Positions 42,598 through 54,448 of a stretch of 64,000 nucleotides of DNA are shown one piece after another. The stretch comes from Furcasterigmium furcatum (Eukaryota > Ascomycota > Sordariomycetes > Glomerellales > Plectosphaerellaceae). The DNA lies in assembly GCA_001599815.1 (NCBI GenBank), contig BCIA01000002.1, positions 2,053,831 through 2,117,830 of the forward strand. Reading direction: 5' to 3'. Position 1 is the first letter of the stretch. Each line of letters starts with the position of its first letter. Under the pieces are notes generated by a model, which did no database searches, was not told the DNA's origin, and saw only the letters and a list, made by a program, of their open reading frames with translations. The position numbers and the translations under genes are program-made.

Positions 42598-44327
42598 TCA
42601 TTCTCCTTTCTTGAGACTTGTCCAGGAGGACGCCGGCATCCGAGCCCGTCTGTCGAGGGGGGTAATGCGAAACTCGCAATTCAGCTTGCGGAAGCCATAG
42701 TAAAATCTGTGGGCGAAACGTTCCGTCTCCCTCGGCAGCACGTCGTGTCGATTCAGATAACTCCGGACTGGGCTGGTATGGTGCACGTTTCTGTCCTCGG
42801 GGTACACAAGCGGCCATGGACGGTACGCGAGGAGCTCTCGAGGGTCAAAACGCGGCGTTTCCAGTATGATTTCCTTCAGATTACACAGACGACGTTGGTC
42901 AACCTCGTGGAGGACGCCGTCGAGGATCCGGTACCAGCTGGCACCAAACGTATAGAAATCAGATGGTTGGGCGGGCGGGCCATTAATCTCGCCCCAGAAA
43001 TCGACCAGGCTGAGTGAGGTGATAGACGAAGGGAGCAGCTGGCCGAAGCCGCTCAGTTGATTGTCGTCCTCTGCGTCGAAGAGCCAGACCCCTTCGGCCC
43101 TCAGCTTTTCCAGTACCCCCAGGCGAGGTAGCACGGTGGCGAGCTTGGGAAAAACACGAATTCGTCGGCCCCAGCAGGCCCAACGCTCCCCCGGAGCGGT
43201 CGTGATGACCAGGTCGCGGAGGGTCTTTCCAGCCGCCGCGAGGGCCTCACGCATCGGAGCCCACAGCCCCTCTGCCAGCGGATCTTCCACGTTGAACTGA
43301 AGCTGATTCATTGTTCTGACAGCATACTGGCAATGAAGGAGCTCGATTTGTGGCGAGGCCCTCACGATATTCGGCAAGTCCAGCGTGGGCCTCGTGCCGA
43401 AGATGGTCACAACCTCCTTGAGCTCGTTCTGAGGGGCGTCCGGGGGCGCCAGGGGCGGGAAAAGGNGGGATTGGAAGTTGGGCGCCACACGCGCCATGTG
43501 CTCGACGCGCTGAATACGAGGGCATAGTCGAAGAAGGGAATCGACAGGGCCTCCAGGGTAATGCAGAGTCCAGGCGTCGTTGTTCTGAACGTGATATACC
43601 GCGATCGTTTGGAGATTTGCGAGGAAGCGCCGCTGCGTGTCCTTCTCTGGGGGCTGCCACGCTCGGAGACGGGCCAGGGCCTCGTGAACGGGATAGTAGC
43701 TGTCGAAGGGCGGTGCAGAGGAACACGCCCACAGGCGAATCGTGCTGAAGGAGAACGCTTGGATGTTCTGCAGCAGTGCCAACGTAGCGGCAATCATCTT
43801 GGATTGTACGAGGTCTCTGTCTGTCCTGATTCGGGTTGCATTCAGAACGTATTGAAGCGTTTCGTCCCCGCCTGGTCCTCGGGGGGGCCTGAGCCTCTAT
43901 TCAAGCCGTTCCCAAAGGGCAGCAATCCTCGGCGGAAGCGGTGCGTCTTCTGGCCAGGCAGAGCGGGGATCGGGCGTGAATGCGGAATTCAAAACGAATA
44001 CTCTGCAGAAGGTGCGCAGGATCGGGCGAAGAGCAAGCTGCCCGAACAAAGAAACAAGTCCATCGGCAGAGCTTATAACGATCGTACGGTAGCGAGGGCG
44101 GTCCATCGCTCCGTAGAGACGTTTACATAGTAGGGCAATGCGGAAGGGTCCCGGCGAGCATCCAGATGTACCCGCAACTCGTTAGTTATCGGGTGTCGAG
44201 AGCGGAAACGATCCTGACGCATGGTATAGAGTGAAAATAGTGACGGCTCCAGAAGCTCGAAAATGTCGTGGATCAGCTCAGTCGGCAGACTCGTAAGGGT
44301 CGCGGGGGGCTCGCGACTCGCAGCCAT
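42598..44327 (-). pseudogene. F-box protein gene with several disruptions and one undetermined base
   Basis: From ATG 44327 the protein opens with an F-box (LTSLPTELIHDIFELLEPS). The frame then changes between about 44,220 and 44,130; a 41-nt GT-AG segment containing CTAAC could be a very short intron, otherwise a base is missing. ALLCKRLYGAMDRPRYRTIV continues in the new frame to an in-frame TAG at 43899-43897, after which the same frame continues (DETLQYVLNATRIRTDRDLV) for 430 residues to 42598, including an N at 43466. The long C-terminal part resembles the substrate-side region of fungal F-box proteins, with a motif CNLKEIILETPRFDPRELLA. It may be a decayed gene or a poorly resolved stretch of assembly. 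F-box proteins recruit targets to SCF ubiquitin ligases. Confidence 0.55.
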
Positions 44328-45262
44328 GTTTCGGGCCAAAGAAAGGAATGAAGATATGACTGTCGCAGCCTAAAAAAACGAGAGAGGCGTTGATGGTTGT
44401 AGTAGTAATGAACCGTGGCGGGAAATGGGATGGATGCATGGGGAGGAAGAGGACAATGAGTCCCTGATGGGCCGCCAACTGGACTTTCAAGTTTGTTTGT
44501 TCGCATCCAACGGGCAAGCCTTCCCCAGGAGTACTATATAGTACAGTACCTGCCTAGGTGCTCATGGAAGGCAAGTATTACTTCTCACTCGGGAGAGCCA
44601 AGGAAGTGGCCGCTGGTCGTGTATGAGGACTCGGAAGGCAAGACGAGCGCCCGCTGGGCCCGGTGAAGAAGCACCAGTCGGGTCCGACTGGGATATGTTG
44701 CCCTTGGACTGTCTCTAATTGAGCAAGATCCCATCTCGATTTTCTCAAGGCGAGGTTAGGGCCATCTCGATTTTCTGAAATTAAGAGAGAGGCCACCTCA
44801 ATTTAAGAAAATCAGGAGAGAGGCCATGTTCATTTCTTATAGTTGACAGACAGGTTACATCGATTTTCTGGGGCTCGATTTAACGCCTGTTGGTCGACGT
44901 GGCCGGTCCGAGGGCGGCCATGGATCTTTTCCGCTACCCTCCTCGCAGCTACTACAGACAGAGTCATACACACATACCGAGCAGGAGAAGTGGCTGGCAA
45001 GCACGACTCCAAAGTTGCTGGTGGGCGGGCGATTCATGTACGCCGGCACAGCCGTGCCCCACCGGGCCCCGGCTCACATCGGCGTTGATGCCGGATCCCC
45101 GGATGCCGCGGCGTCGGCGCCCGGCCATCGCCGGCTCGCCCGCCCCCGAAGGTACTCATGAGACCGGAATGCCCACGACTGAATTCCACATCGGTTGGAG
45201 TCCGTGTCAACGATTCTGGGAAATCCTTCTGACTGGCTACCCGTCCGTCCTCTCCTCTCGCC
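44328..45262. other. Intergenic with short dispersed repeats
   Basis: CATCTCGATTTTCT occurs twice (about 44,731 and 44,762) and a related CATCGATTTTCT near 44,859, with AGAAAATC in the opposite orientation between them. No gene supported. Confidence 0.4.
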
Positions 45263-46735
45263 ATGTTCTTCAACGTGCCATTTCAGCCATCACACCGGGC
45301 CCTCGAGGCCGCCCAGCGGGACATCTCGTGCGAGGTGGCCCGGAAGTTCAAAAGTCGGCAGAGATACCACGCCGTGGACCGACCAAACGGCCTCGTTGAC
45401 CTTTCGGGCGTCACAAACTCCCTCATGGCGGACTGGCTCGACAGGTACACGGCCACCCTCCCGTCCCTCGATGCCTCTCAGCTCATGGACGGCCCCTCGT
45501 CCTCCGGCTCGGATGCTCTCCTCCACGCAGCAGCCGGGTTCTTCAACAACTTCTTCCACCCCTCGCACCCCGTGTCCCATTCCGAGGTTCTCGCCGGACA
45601 CGGGGCGACCACCCTGCTCGATCTCCTGCTGTGGGCGTCGTGCGATCGGGGCGACGCGGTGCTCGTCATGACCCCTACGTTCTCCATGCCCGAGATGAAC
45701 CTCAGGGCGGACACGACCACAATACCCGTCTCTACCTCGCACATTGCCGATCCTTTCGACGTTTCCGCCGTTTCCGACCTCATCCGAGCTCTCGATGCCG
45801 CCACAGACGGCGCGGCTCGACGGCGAGGGGTTCGCTGCCGCGCGCTCTTCATCTGTAATCCCGCCGCGCCCCAGGGTCGCTGCTATTCCCCGAAGACCCT
45901 GTCTGAATTGGCAGCGTGGTGCAGCCGCCGCGAAATGCATCTCATCGCCAACGAAGTGTATGCTCTGTCCACGTTCGCCTCGGTTGGCCAGCACACGCAG
46001 GGCGCGAACGGCTTCACGTCGGTTCTTTCACTCCCGTACTCCGGCGGGCGACCGCCGCAGAATGTCCACTGCCTGTACAGTCTGAGCAAGGACTTTGGCA
46101 TGAAGGGGCTTCGCGTGGGCCTCCTCGTCACTAGAAACTCGTCAATACACGCAGCTGCGTCGAAGGCCAGGTACGTACGTCTGAGGCGAAACTCGTCGCT
46201 CGCGCCGCAGCTGACACCAGAGCAATTCCAGCTGGTCTACCTGCCCGACGCACTTCTCTGACCAGTTCGCTGCCGGGTTGCTTGGCCAGTGCGACCTGCT
46301 GGGAGGTTATTTGGTCAAGTATCGCCAGCGACTCACTTCAGCATACCTCATGGCCGCCGGTGCGCTCCGGCGCCTCGAGATCCCCTTCGTCCCGACGAAT
46401 GCTGGATTGTTCGTCTTCGTCGATCTGAGCCAGTGGCTCCAGTACTTCCCCGAGCAAGAAGACGACCTCTGGGGTCCGAGTGCTGAGCTTCGACTCTGCG
46501 AGTGGCTCATCAACCATGGCGTGCTCCTAAATCCCGGCCAGGTGAGTAGCGGGTTTCTCGCAGATCGATCTTCTCTCACTGACCAGATGCACAGTACTCT
46601 GGGTTTGAGCTGCCGGGACACTTCCGTCTGCTGTTCGCGGGGGATTCTGGGGCGACCATGGTGGGCATCCAGCGACTGCGGTTGGCGCTCGACAAGCTCG
46701 GGGCTCCGAGCCGCGGTTTACACCAGGGTTCCTGA
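45263..46735 (+). CDS. ACC-synthase-like PLP aminotransferase (452 aa), Asp-to-Asn at a cofactor-contact site
   Basis: Exons 45263-46170, 46232-46541 and 46595-46735; both introns have GT-AG ends and keep frame. Fold type I aminotransferase of the 1-aminocyclopropane-1-carboxylate-synthase-like group: GHGATTLLDLLLWA (phosphate-cup region), CNPAAPQG, LIANEVYALSTF, YSLSKDFGMKGLRVG with the PLP lysine K276, and GHFRLLFA with the carboxylate-binding Arg. In the family the ANEVY position is normally D-E-V/I-Y, the Asp contacting the PLP pyridine nitrogen; here it is Asn230 (AAC at 45950-45952). The aromatic PYY-type segment reads PTFSMPEMNL. Activity may be reduced or altered. Such genes occur both in primary metabolism and in secondary-metabolite clusters; no other pathway gene is adjacent. 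Confidence 0.85.
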
Positions 46736-47539
46736 GGGAGCGAAGCTCAATTGCGTGCCCCTCGTTGAACCGCAGTGTTGGGAATTCTTTGTCAGGGCTG
46801 AGCCAGCCAGGTTCAACCGCCAAATGCCGACTAGCCATGGGACTTGATTCAGCCCGGAGCCGTAGCGCCAGGATAGCGCAGGGGTAATCAAGCCACAACG
46901 CTCACTGTCGACGGGGCCCGGAAAGCCTTGTCTGCCTTGCAACGGTGTCCCGAGTCCCCGTCATGTCCGACCCCAAGGAAGGGCTGAACGACCCTGGGCC
47001 GAGGACCCCTGGGAAACTAAATGACCTGGCTTGCAACGGCATCGTGGGATGCCGGTTTGGGGAAATTGATCGACATCGACCCCTCCGTCCTGCCACTCGG
47101 CTGCCTGGCAGCTGTGAGGCCAAAAACCCCTAGTTCGACGCCACGGCACCCTAAGGCTGGGGGTCGATTACCCCTGAAGCTATCCGGAGGGCTGACTTCA
47201 CCATTGGTGACGGGATCAGCCACCGAAGAAGATAATCTGGCCATCATTGGCATCGTGACGGATCGTCCCGGCATGAACCCCGCAAGACCGGACGAAAAGA
47301 GGCAAAATCAAGCGAAGGCAGATGTTTGTTGCGTGTCCTTCTTCGTGCTAAGGCAGCCTCGGAGTGCCTTGGGGTACTTTCTAGCTCGTCGAGCCGTTCG
47401 TATAATAAGAGCGCAGTCCGGACTCTCGTCAGTCGCCATCGTCAGTGACAGCCCCTTCACGCCCATCGTACCCCTGAGTCCTCGAGTTGGAACCCAGACA
47501 GACACCTCCCATCAATCTCATCACTCACAGAAGCCCATC
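46736..47539. other. Intergenic; promoter of the 47,540 gene
   Basis: TATAATAA at 47401-47408 lies about 135 bp before the next ATG. No other feature. Confidence 0.5.
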
Positions 47540-48666
47540 ATGGTCCGCCTGCCTCCTGCCGAGAAGCTCCCCCTCCTGCTTCGCAAGAACCGTAAGGTCT
47601 ACCCACCAGTCCCCCGTGGAGCCCATTGTATCTGACTCGAGCAGTGCGTGATGAGTGGGACGCCAACAAGGACGCCCTCGAGTCCGAGCTGTCCGAGCTG
47701 CTCGGCACCCCTTGGTCCCTGAAGGAGATCAACCCTAACGCCATCTGGCCCTACGCCGATGATGGCTACGCGAAGGAGTCCCTGGGAAGCTGCATTGCCC
47801 AGTATGTTCCATGTCTGTCCTTTTGACACAACCGCCCCAGTTCCTGACACATCCCCAGGTACGTCCGTGCCGTCAACTACAACCTCAAGAGGTTCGTGGA
47901 GCAGCAGGGCGAGGAGGGCAAGGCCGAGCTCAACAGGATCTGCTACGAGCACGCCCTGCTCATGGACATCGACGACCGCAGTGAGGATGAGCGCGTGCGG
48001 TACAGCGGCCCCCGCTTCGTGGATGGCAAGCTCGTCATCGCCTTCGCGCCCGGCCGCCTCGGCACCAACATCGACGACACCTTCGAGCCGTACACCTTCG
48101 TGCCGGCGCTCGACGCCGCGCCCCAGCCCGAGGGCGCCGACGGCCCCGCCTTCAGCTACGCCGCGCGCGCCGGCATCCGCACCGAGTACGACGAGCAGAT
48201 CGAGCCCATCCGGGCCAAGATCGGCAAGATCCTGGGCCGCGACGACGTCAAGCTCGTGCCCAACTTCGAGGAGAACTACGCCAAGATGACCGCGGCCAAG
48301 GCCGCCGACAAGGACGGCAGGATCGGCGACGACTGGGCGTCGAGGCTGGGGTACCTCATGCGCGCGCACTTTGAGGGGCTCAGCAGCCAGCTCGAGTACC
48401 AGGGCTTCGACAAGGACGAGCTGCTGCAGGAGGGCCTCAACGAGGCGCTCGAGACGGGCGAGTTCCGCTTCAGGATCCAGGACGAGCTCAGCAAGGGGAC
48501 GTACAGCGAGGTCGTCGTCGAGGACGGCGCCGTCTACATCAACGTGAGTGGCTGCTCGGGCAGTGTCTTTTTGGTACGATGGGAGCTAACCGCGACACAG
48601 GCCGTCCCCAAGTACTTCGGTGTCAATGTCCACGCCACCGGTGAGGGTCTCGTTGACCAGCTGTAA
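47540..48666 (+). CDS. Conserved-looking protein of unknown function (319 aa)
   Basis: Four exons: 47540-47591, 47645-47801, 47859-48543 and 48601-48666, all with GT-AG introns of 53-57 nt and intact frame. The cytoplasmic-type protein starts MVRLPPAEKLPLLLRKN and continues with ELLGTPWSLKEINPNAIWPY, a helix YVRAVNYNLKRFVEQQGEEG, and a region alternating beta-like and acidic helical segments. The short last exon encodes AVPKYFGVNVHATGEGLVDQL. Strong codon bias toward GC-ending codons and a good TATA and leader suggest solid expression. I do not recognise a domain. No signal peptide or membrane segment. Confidence 0.8.
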
Positions 48667-50096
48667 GGGCTGAAGTGATGTCCCGGGTTGACTGGCCCTT
48701 GAAGATGTAGCGATGAATCTTCATGTGCCCAGCGTTGTAATATACCGTTCTTTAAATATCAGACTAGGGTTCTGGTCATGGAGGTCACAGAATACCTACA
48801 CAGCCCGAGGACGGCCGTCTTTTCTGCGACCCCCTTGCCCGTCTTTGACATACACGAGTGGATCTCCCAGTGATGACTTGTGGGCAAATCAGATTCTTGC
48901 TGTATTCCTTCCGCATGGATTGAGGAATGGGCTAAGATGAGATGCATCTTGAGACGAAATGGAACACAAAGTTATCAGTCCCCAATTCCAGAATCTGCCA
49001 TGTCCAGCATGACCCGCTGACGTCTAAAGCCTTTGAGAACCATTTTGTGCGCAGTCGTGCGCGACTTTCTCCAGACACATGTAGCATGGGATGGTAGAGT
49101 CGACCTGGTGGGAGGCTAGTAAGAACCAGTGGGGTGCTCTCGACTGCTTCGACATTCAGGTCGAAGAGCCTTCTTGAGGGCCGTCTCTCTCTTTAGAACG
49201 AGTGCTGCCGCCTGCATTGGGGCTCTACATTGGTTTCTGCTGGGGTCATGCTGGGTATCCGTCTGTTGTGACTCGGACTCTGACCATTTTGGGGGAAATG
49301 AGGGAACATGCTTCTTCTACGGCCCTTACTGCATGAATATATTGCTATTGTCGTGTGGCTTCCTTCTTCTGATTTCTTTTCGTCCCTAGATGTCAGAGTG
49401 AGGCTTTGCAAATCCCGGATATCATTCCGCATTTCTGAATTCCGAGAATGCTCCGGCTGCTGAAGGATCATGGACGGCGCTGGCAGCAAGATGAAACGCG
49501 CGTATCGATTTGAAAAGGCAACATGAAGAAGTCTGCATTCTATCTCATTCCTCCCAGGTACAACTACGACAGTGACATTGGGGGATATGGACCCTCGGGC
49601 GCAAAGCCTGAATGCTCCCGAATGTTGTGCTCCCGAAATGCAAGGTCGGTCGCAGTGCCATTAATTTCTTTGGTAATACAGCGTCAACAAAAGACAGAGA
49701 GAGGCTGGTTGGTCCTGAGCGAGAGTTATAAGCCGGGGTGTGCTTGTCTCCCATGTTGCCTCGGCCCCCAACTGCAGTGTTGTTCAAGCATCTAACGCAC
49801 AACACAGCCCCAATTGCCGGGACCGAAACTCCCACCCCGTCCCGGCGTTACATCGGATTCCCATTGGGCATACAGGCCATTTCGGAACCTGAGAATAGCA
49901 TCACAAGCTCACTTCGCCACGGCATGTCAACGATGGCCCTGGATGTCGTGGACAACCCGACAGCACACGACGGATAGACTGACGGGTATAAGAATCAGTC
50001 AGGTCGGTGCTTCATCATCGTGGTTCAGCCTCATCATCGAATCCAATCACCCACACAAGTTCCATCATAATTACATCGAAACAACACCCAGCAACC
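48667..50096. other. 1.4-kb intergenic region; TATA of the next gene
   Basis: TATAAG at 49987-49992 lies about 105 bp before the ATG at 50097. The rest has no supported gene or repeat. Confidence 0.5.
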
Positions 50097-50634
50097 ATGC
50101 TCTTCAACAACTTGACTCACTTTGTTGCCCTGCTAGCCGTGGCCACTGGCTCGCTTGCGAACCCTCTTGGACCAAGAGATACCTCCGACTCCCTCAACAA
50201 CCTCGAGGCCCGCCAGTTAGACTTGCGCTGTAACAACGAGGACGACTTTCGCGGCCACGCGGACATCAACCCTGGAGCGCAGGGCCGTGGAGCCATCACA
50301 GCCTGCTTCGACACGAGCCTCCCCGCGCAATGGAACCCATCAACGCCCCCGTTCCATCGCCGTACCACCAGCCAAGGTGTCAACTACGACTGGAGCATCC
50401 GGTGGGAGCCTGGCTGCCAGAGGGACCCCCAGAATGTGCATTTCCCCGACGGTTTCGGCGGCCCTCACTGCACGAGACTCATGTGGGACAACTTCAACAA
50501 GTGTAAGAGCTCATCCTGCAATGAACGACCCCCTGCACCTGCTGACATGTATCTGTACAGGCAATAACGGTGGTGTTGGTGGAGAGACAAAGGCTGGCTG
50601 CCTCTTGTACCGGTTTGACGGCGGTCGTGGTTAA
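50097..50634 (+). CDS. Small secreted cysteine-rich protein (159 aa, 6 Cys)
   Basis: Exons 50097-50502 and 50561-50634, joined over a 58-nt GTAAGA...CAG intron that splits a Cys codon. A signal peptide (LTHFVALLAVATGSLA) is followed by a propeptide-like stretch ending LEARQ. The mature part has six cysteines (45, 70, 107, 125, 136, 149), is Trp/Gly/Asn-rich and ends ETKAGCLLYRFDGGRG. No known domain. The form fits fungal secreted effectors or defence proteins. A TATA element is well placed. Confidence 0.75.
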
Positions 50635-51070
50635 AGATTGGGCTGGTGGATGGCTTGGGCTTGGTGGAATACACAGACCCTCTAGCGATTGCAACGGATC
50701 ATGGGACGACACTGGCGAGGCGGAGGGTGAACCGAGTTGAATTTCTTGCATCTTGCCTGTGTACTACGGTAGTGTCGCTCCAGCACAGTAGGCTGCTTTG
50801 GCCGAGATGAACGTCATGATGGGCGCGATATAGAGACAGAACCAGTTCGAGCGACTTGAAGTGTATTGACCATGGTGAAGGAAACAACAAAGGAGATCTA
50901 TGGAAAAGCAGCAACGTGAAAGCTAAAGAAACCAACAATGAACGGAAGCCCAGTCCCAAAAAATAAACGGCGCAGACAAAAGAAACCCGTCGAAATCCTT
51001 GCACCCAACACCGGCATGGGCCGCAGGATATGCCAACCTTGCCTCCTTCCCCGACCCCCCACAGCTCAGC
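50635..51070. other. Convergent intergenic space
   Basis: 3' sides of two convergent genes. Nothing recognised. Confidence 0.4.
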
Positions 51071-52179
51071 TCAGCCCATCAACTGAGCTCCAGCGGGGAG
51101 GCGACGGAGCTTCCGGCGAGACAGGTGATGGACGAACATGCTGTCGTTCCTCTCCCACCATCCGTTGATCGGCGTCATGCGGCGTCGGAAGGTGACTTCG
51201 CGATTCTGGTCAGCGAGACTGAACAGAATCAGCGCCCAGATGGCCATGCATGCGGTGAGTCTTCCCGGGCCAGCGGCGTCCCAAGGGATGGACTGCCATT
51301 CCATTCCGAAGGTCCCCTCATCGTTCGTGACGAAGGTGCGGGTCACCACGACCTCATCTTCCGTGAATAGGAAACCGTATCGCGTATGACCATGTTCGGC
51401 GAAGGTGGCGAGGTGGCGGAGGGGATAGTAGGCTGAGGTGTCGCCGCTACCGATGTCCGAAGAAGACCAGGTCTGGGCCCTGCGGGTCGCGCTGTGGACG
51501 AGGCGAGTCTCGGGGTTCGTGTTCCAGATGAAAGAGAGCGAAGGGTGGAACGAGCCAATCCTCTTGTTGGAAAGGCTGGATATCGTATGAAGTTCGATGT
51601 CTAGGCGTTCGGCAATGACCAGGGATCCAACCTCGAGGGGCGACTGAAGGAGAGGCACGATGAACTCCTTCTGCGCGTCTCTGAGGTCATCGACCGTCGG
51701 AGCCGGGCAATGGAATTGGCGATAGTTCAAAACCGCAGGCAAAGAGAACAGATCGCCGAAGGCGCCGGTGATAGTCTCCAGGTTGAAGTCTCTCCACCTG
51801 TGGATGTTGTGTCTGTGGTCCACATCGACCCAGTAGCAGGAGAACAGGGGCCGAGGGACTCTACCTGCGTCGGCGTTGAGAAAAGGGGTAGAGACGGCGA
51901 GAACAGAGCCAACTGTATGCGGGCCCTGTGCCTGGGAGATATTGGCGTTGGAGTGGTGGATAGGCATTGCTTCGGGTGTGGTAGACAGGTGGAATGTTTC
52001 GATGGTCGCGCGGATCGAAAAAGGGGGCGGGGTTGAAGCCGAGGATTGTCGGATCTAGCGCGATGTCGAAGGAAGGTGAGGATGTGATGGATATACGTTC
52101 GTCGGGAGTAGTTCAAGATGAAGAGGTCTTCGGGATGATTCAACGAGTCGAGCGCTTGCTGCACGAATTGCAGAGACAC
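51071..52179 (-). CDS. Conserved fungal protein of unknown function, frameshifted at about 52,020; 5' end uncertain
   Basis: The long part, ending at TGA 51071, reads as a well-formed protein with LSTTPEAMPIHHSN, a FSCYWVDVDHRHNIHRWRDF segment, QTWSSSDIGSGDTSAYYPLR, HTRYGFLFTEDEVVVTRTFV and a C-terminal hydrophobic stretch (ACMAIWALILFSLADQNREV). A second frame supplies the N-terminus (SLQFVQQALDSLNHPEDLFI and on). They are linked if one base is missing in the A/G run GAAAAAGGGGG (52017-52027 on plus). I recall similar sordariomycete proteins but no function. The N-terminal frame is open to a stop at about 52215 without an ATG, so a first exon probably lies upstream. Confidence 0.6.
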
Positions 52180-52215
52180 AGGAGGGTTGTAGAGCGTGGA
52201 GCACGACCATACTTA

Positions 52216-53098
52216 TGTGGGATGGCCACTCGCCCAGATATCTACTGAGAGAGGCTCTCTTGGTCGCCTCCGGTCATCTCCGGAAACATCTTTCCCATTT
52301 TCAGCAAGATCAGTCACTTCTCTCCAGTTCAGGGGTTGCTTCCATGCCGGAGACGTTTGGAGGACTTTGATGGCTTGCTGTGGATGGATGAGCTTGAGGA
52401 CAACACCTGTCAACCACGAGTGATCTGGGCCGGCATCCCGTTGTCTGATTGAGATGAGCTTCTTTCCCCTGTCTCAGGTCGTTTCCACAGAAGCCAATGG
52501 AAGACCGGGTTATTCGCGGCATGCATCGCCTGGCGGAGGAAAACTGATCAATCTTCAGCCGGCACGGGTTGCCAGGCAGCGTTTGTGACGAGCAGGAGAT
52601 ATCAGTTGACATTCTGGTCTATTCTCATAATTCTCGTCCTGACCAGCCAAATTCCAGGCAGACAGCCTACCACGCAATGGGGTGTCCAGGTGGTCCAGCT
52701 GCTCGGGAGTCTTTGTCATTATTGAAACAACCTGTTCGTAATCGGCAACGCCGCCGCGATCTGATTGCACCAAGAGCCGTGTTGTGTTCTTTGTGACGAA
52801 ATAATCCCCAGCATGTTGAAAGGCGACAGGTGCTTTCTGCTGTTCGCCCGACCATTATCATTTCCGTTCTTTGATATTGCCCATCCCCGGGACATGGCTC
52901 TGCTGCTGCTTTACAAAAAAGGGACAATCCTCAAACTGTTCATTCCTCCCAGTACCTCTGACCACTTCATCTTGCTTTCTTTGCCTTAACTTACATACTT
53001 GACGAAAACTTTCCAGCGCAACTCCGCTTCCCTCCGTGGCTGCCCAAGGAGCCAGGCCAGCAGATCCACCGCTTTCTTCGTCTCTCCTCCCACCCAAG
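52216..53098. other. Divergent intergenic region
   Basis: May hold the unplaced first exon of the minus-strand gene ending at 51,071. No other feature supported. Confidence 0.35.
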
Positions 53099-54448
53099 AT
53101 GGCCAAGCTCAAACCACTTCCGGAGTGTGAAGGTCCTAAGCTGGAACCTTTCTCAGATGACCTCCTTGCAATGGACATCGAATTCTTGCTCATGGACGTG
53201 GCAGAAGATGAGTCCATGGACGGCCAGATCTACAAAGTCAGGATCGAAGGAAAGGTGTACTGCCTCAAAGTTGTATGTTGACCAATGACCCCCGTTCTAC
53301 GCAATACGAAGCGGCGACCCTGCTCCGCCTCATGGTTGTTCTGGACTGTGAAGCTGACCATTTCTCCAACGTCCTAGTTCACCAATGAATGGTCCTGCCT
53401 CTTCAACAAGATCAATGGCCAGCAATACGTCCACGAGCTGGACAACAAGAGCGAGGAAGTCAAGAGGCTGATGCTGATCCACACCACGCCTTTCTACAAC
53501 GAATGCCGCGCTTATGGGCGCCTCAAGGAGCTTGGGATCGAGCACCTTGCCGTCAAGGTATACGGATATGCTGAGATTTACCCGGGCAAAAGGTACGAGC
53601 AGCTGCGCCATGACTGGCTGGCAAGAGAGAAACCATGGCGGCTCGAGTGGACAGACCCATTCGATTCGGCAAACTGGCTGAATCGCGATTCTGGCGATCC
53701 GGAGCTGGACCGAAGACCCGTCATGTGCATCGTCAAGGAGTGGGTTGAGCCAGACTGCAAGTATGGCGCGGAGACGCTCGAGCACTACGACGTACTGCTG
53801 GAAGAGGCCCGACGGATCCCCCGGCTTCTCGAGGACCTGCACCAACTTCACAAGAGCGGCATCGTCAATCGCGACCTCCACATCGGCCAGTACGTGAACG
53901 GCCTCCTGGTGGACTTCAGCCGGGCCTGGACCATCCCGCACATCCTCGGCCCGGAGGGGGGCGTCTGGCCCAGCTGGGTCTTTGCCTCCATGGCCGCCGG
54001 AGACCTCCAGCGGTTCCAGGACCACGTCGTCGGCGAATGGAACGAAAGGGCCGAGGAGCTCAACAAGCGGTTTGGTCTCGAGGGACCGAAGCGACTCCCC
54101 AAGAGCCGGGTCCGAGCATATCCAAAGCCTGCCGTCCAAGGTAGCGTTTCTCGACTTCGACGCCTGCAGCACCGCGAAGCACACAACCTCTCGTCCACAC
54201 CCATGCTGAGCAGAAGCCGCATGACCACAGACGTGCAGGGTCCTGTTTTCCCTCTCATGGAGACGGACGATAGACCGACGCGCTCTTTCATCCACTGGCC
54301 ACGCCATGATCCCGCGCTGTTCGACTGGAGGGCCGTCGAAAGAACAAAACCGGATGCTGCGGCTGCTACCGCCGCCGCGAACAAGACTGGGAGGACGGAT
54401 CTGGCCACGAGCGATCGGGCTGCTAAGCGATCGCGACGAAGCCGGTGA
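53099..54448 (+). CDS. FTA2-like kinase-fold protein (414 aa)
   Basis: Exons 53099-53272 and 53378-54448 with a 105-nt intron (GTATGT donor, CCTAG acceptor). The N-lobe has DGQIYKVRIEGKVYCLKV with K57 as the presumed ATP lysine. The sequence PFYNECRAYGRLKELGIEHL then AVKVYGYAEI is a hallmark of fungal proteins annotated as kinetochore Sim4 complex subunit FTA2-like. The catalytic loop is IVNRDLHIGQY (D224) and the DFG position DFS (D237), so the aspartates are kept while the loop Asn and Gly are changed. The C-terminus is basic and low-complexity with RAAKRSRRSR. Many filamentous fungi have families of these and few are true kinetochore subunits. Activity is uncertain. Confidence 0.75.
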
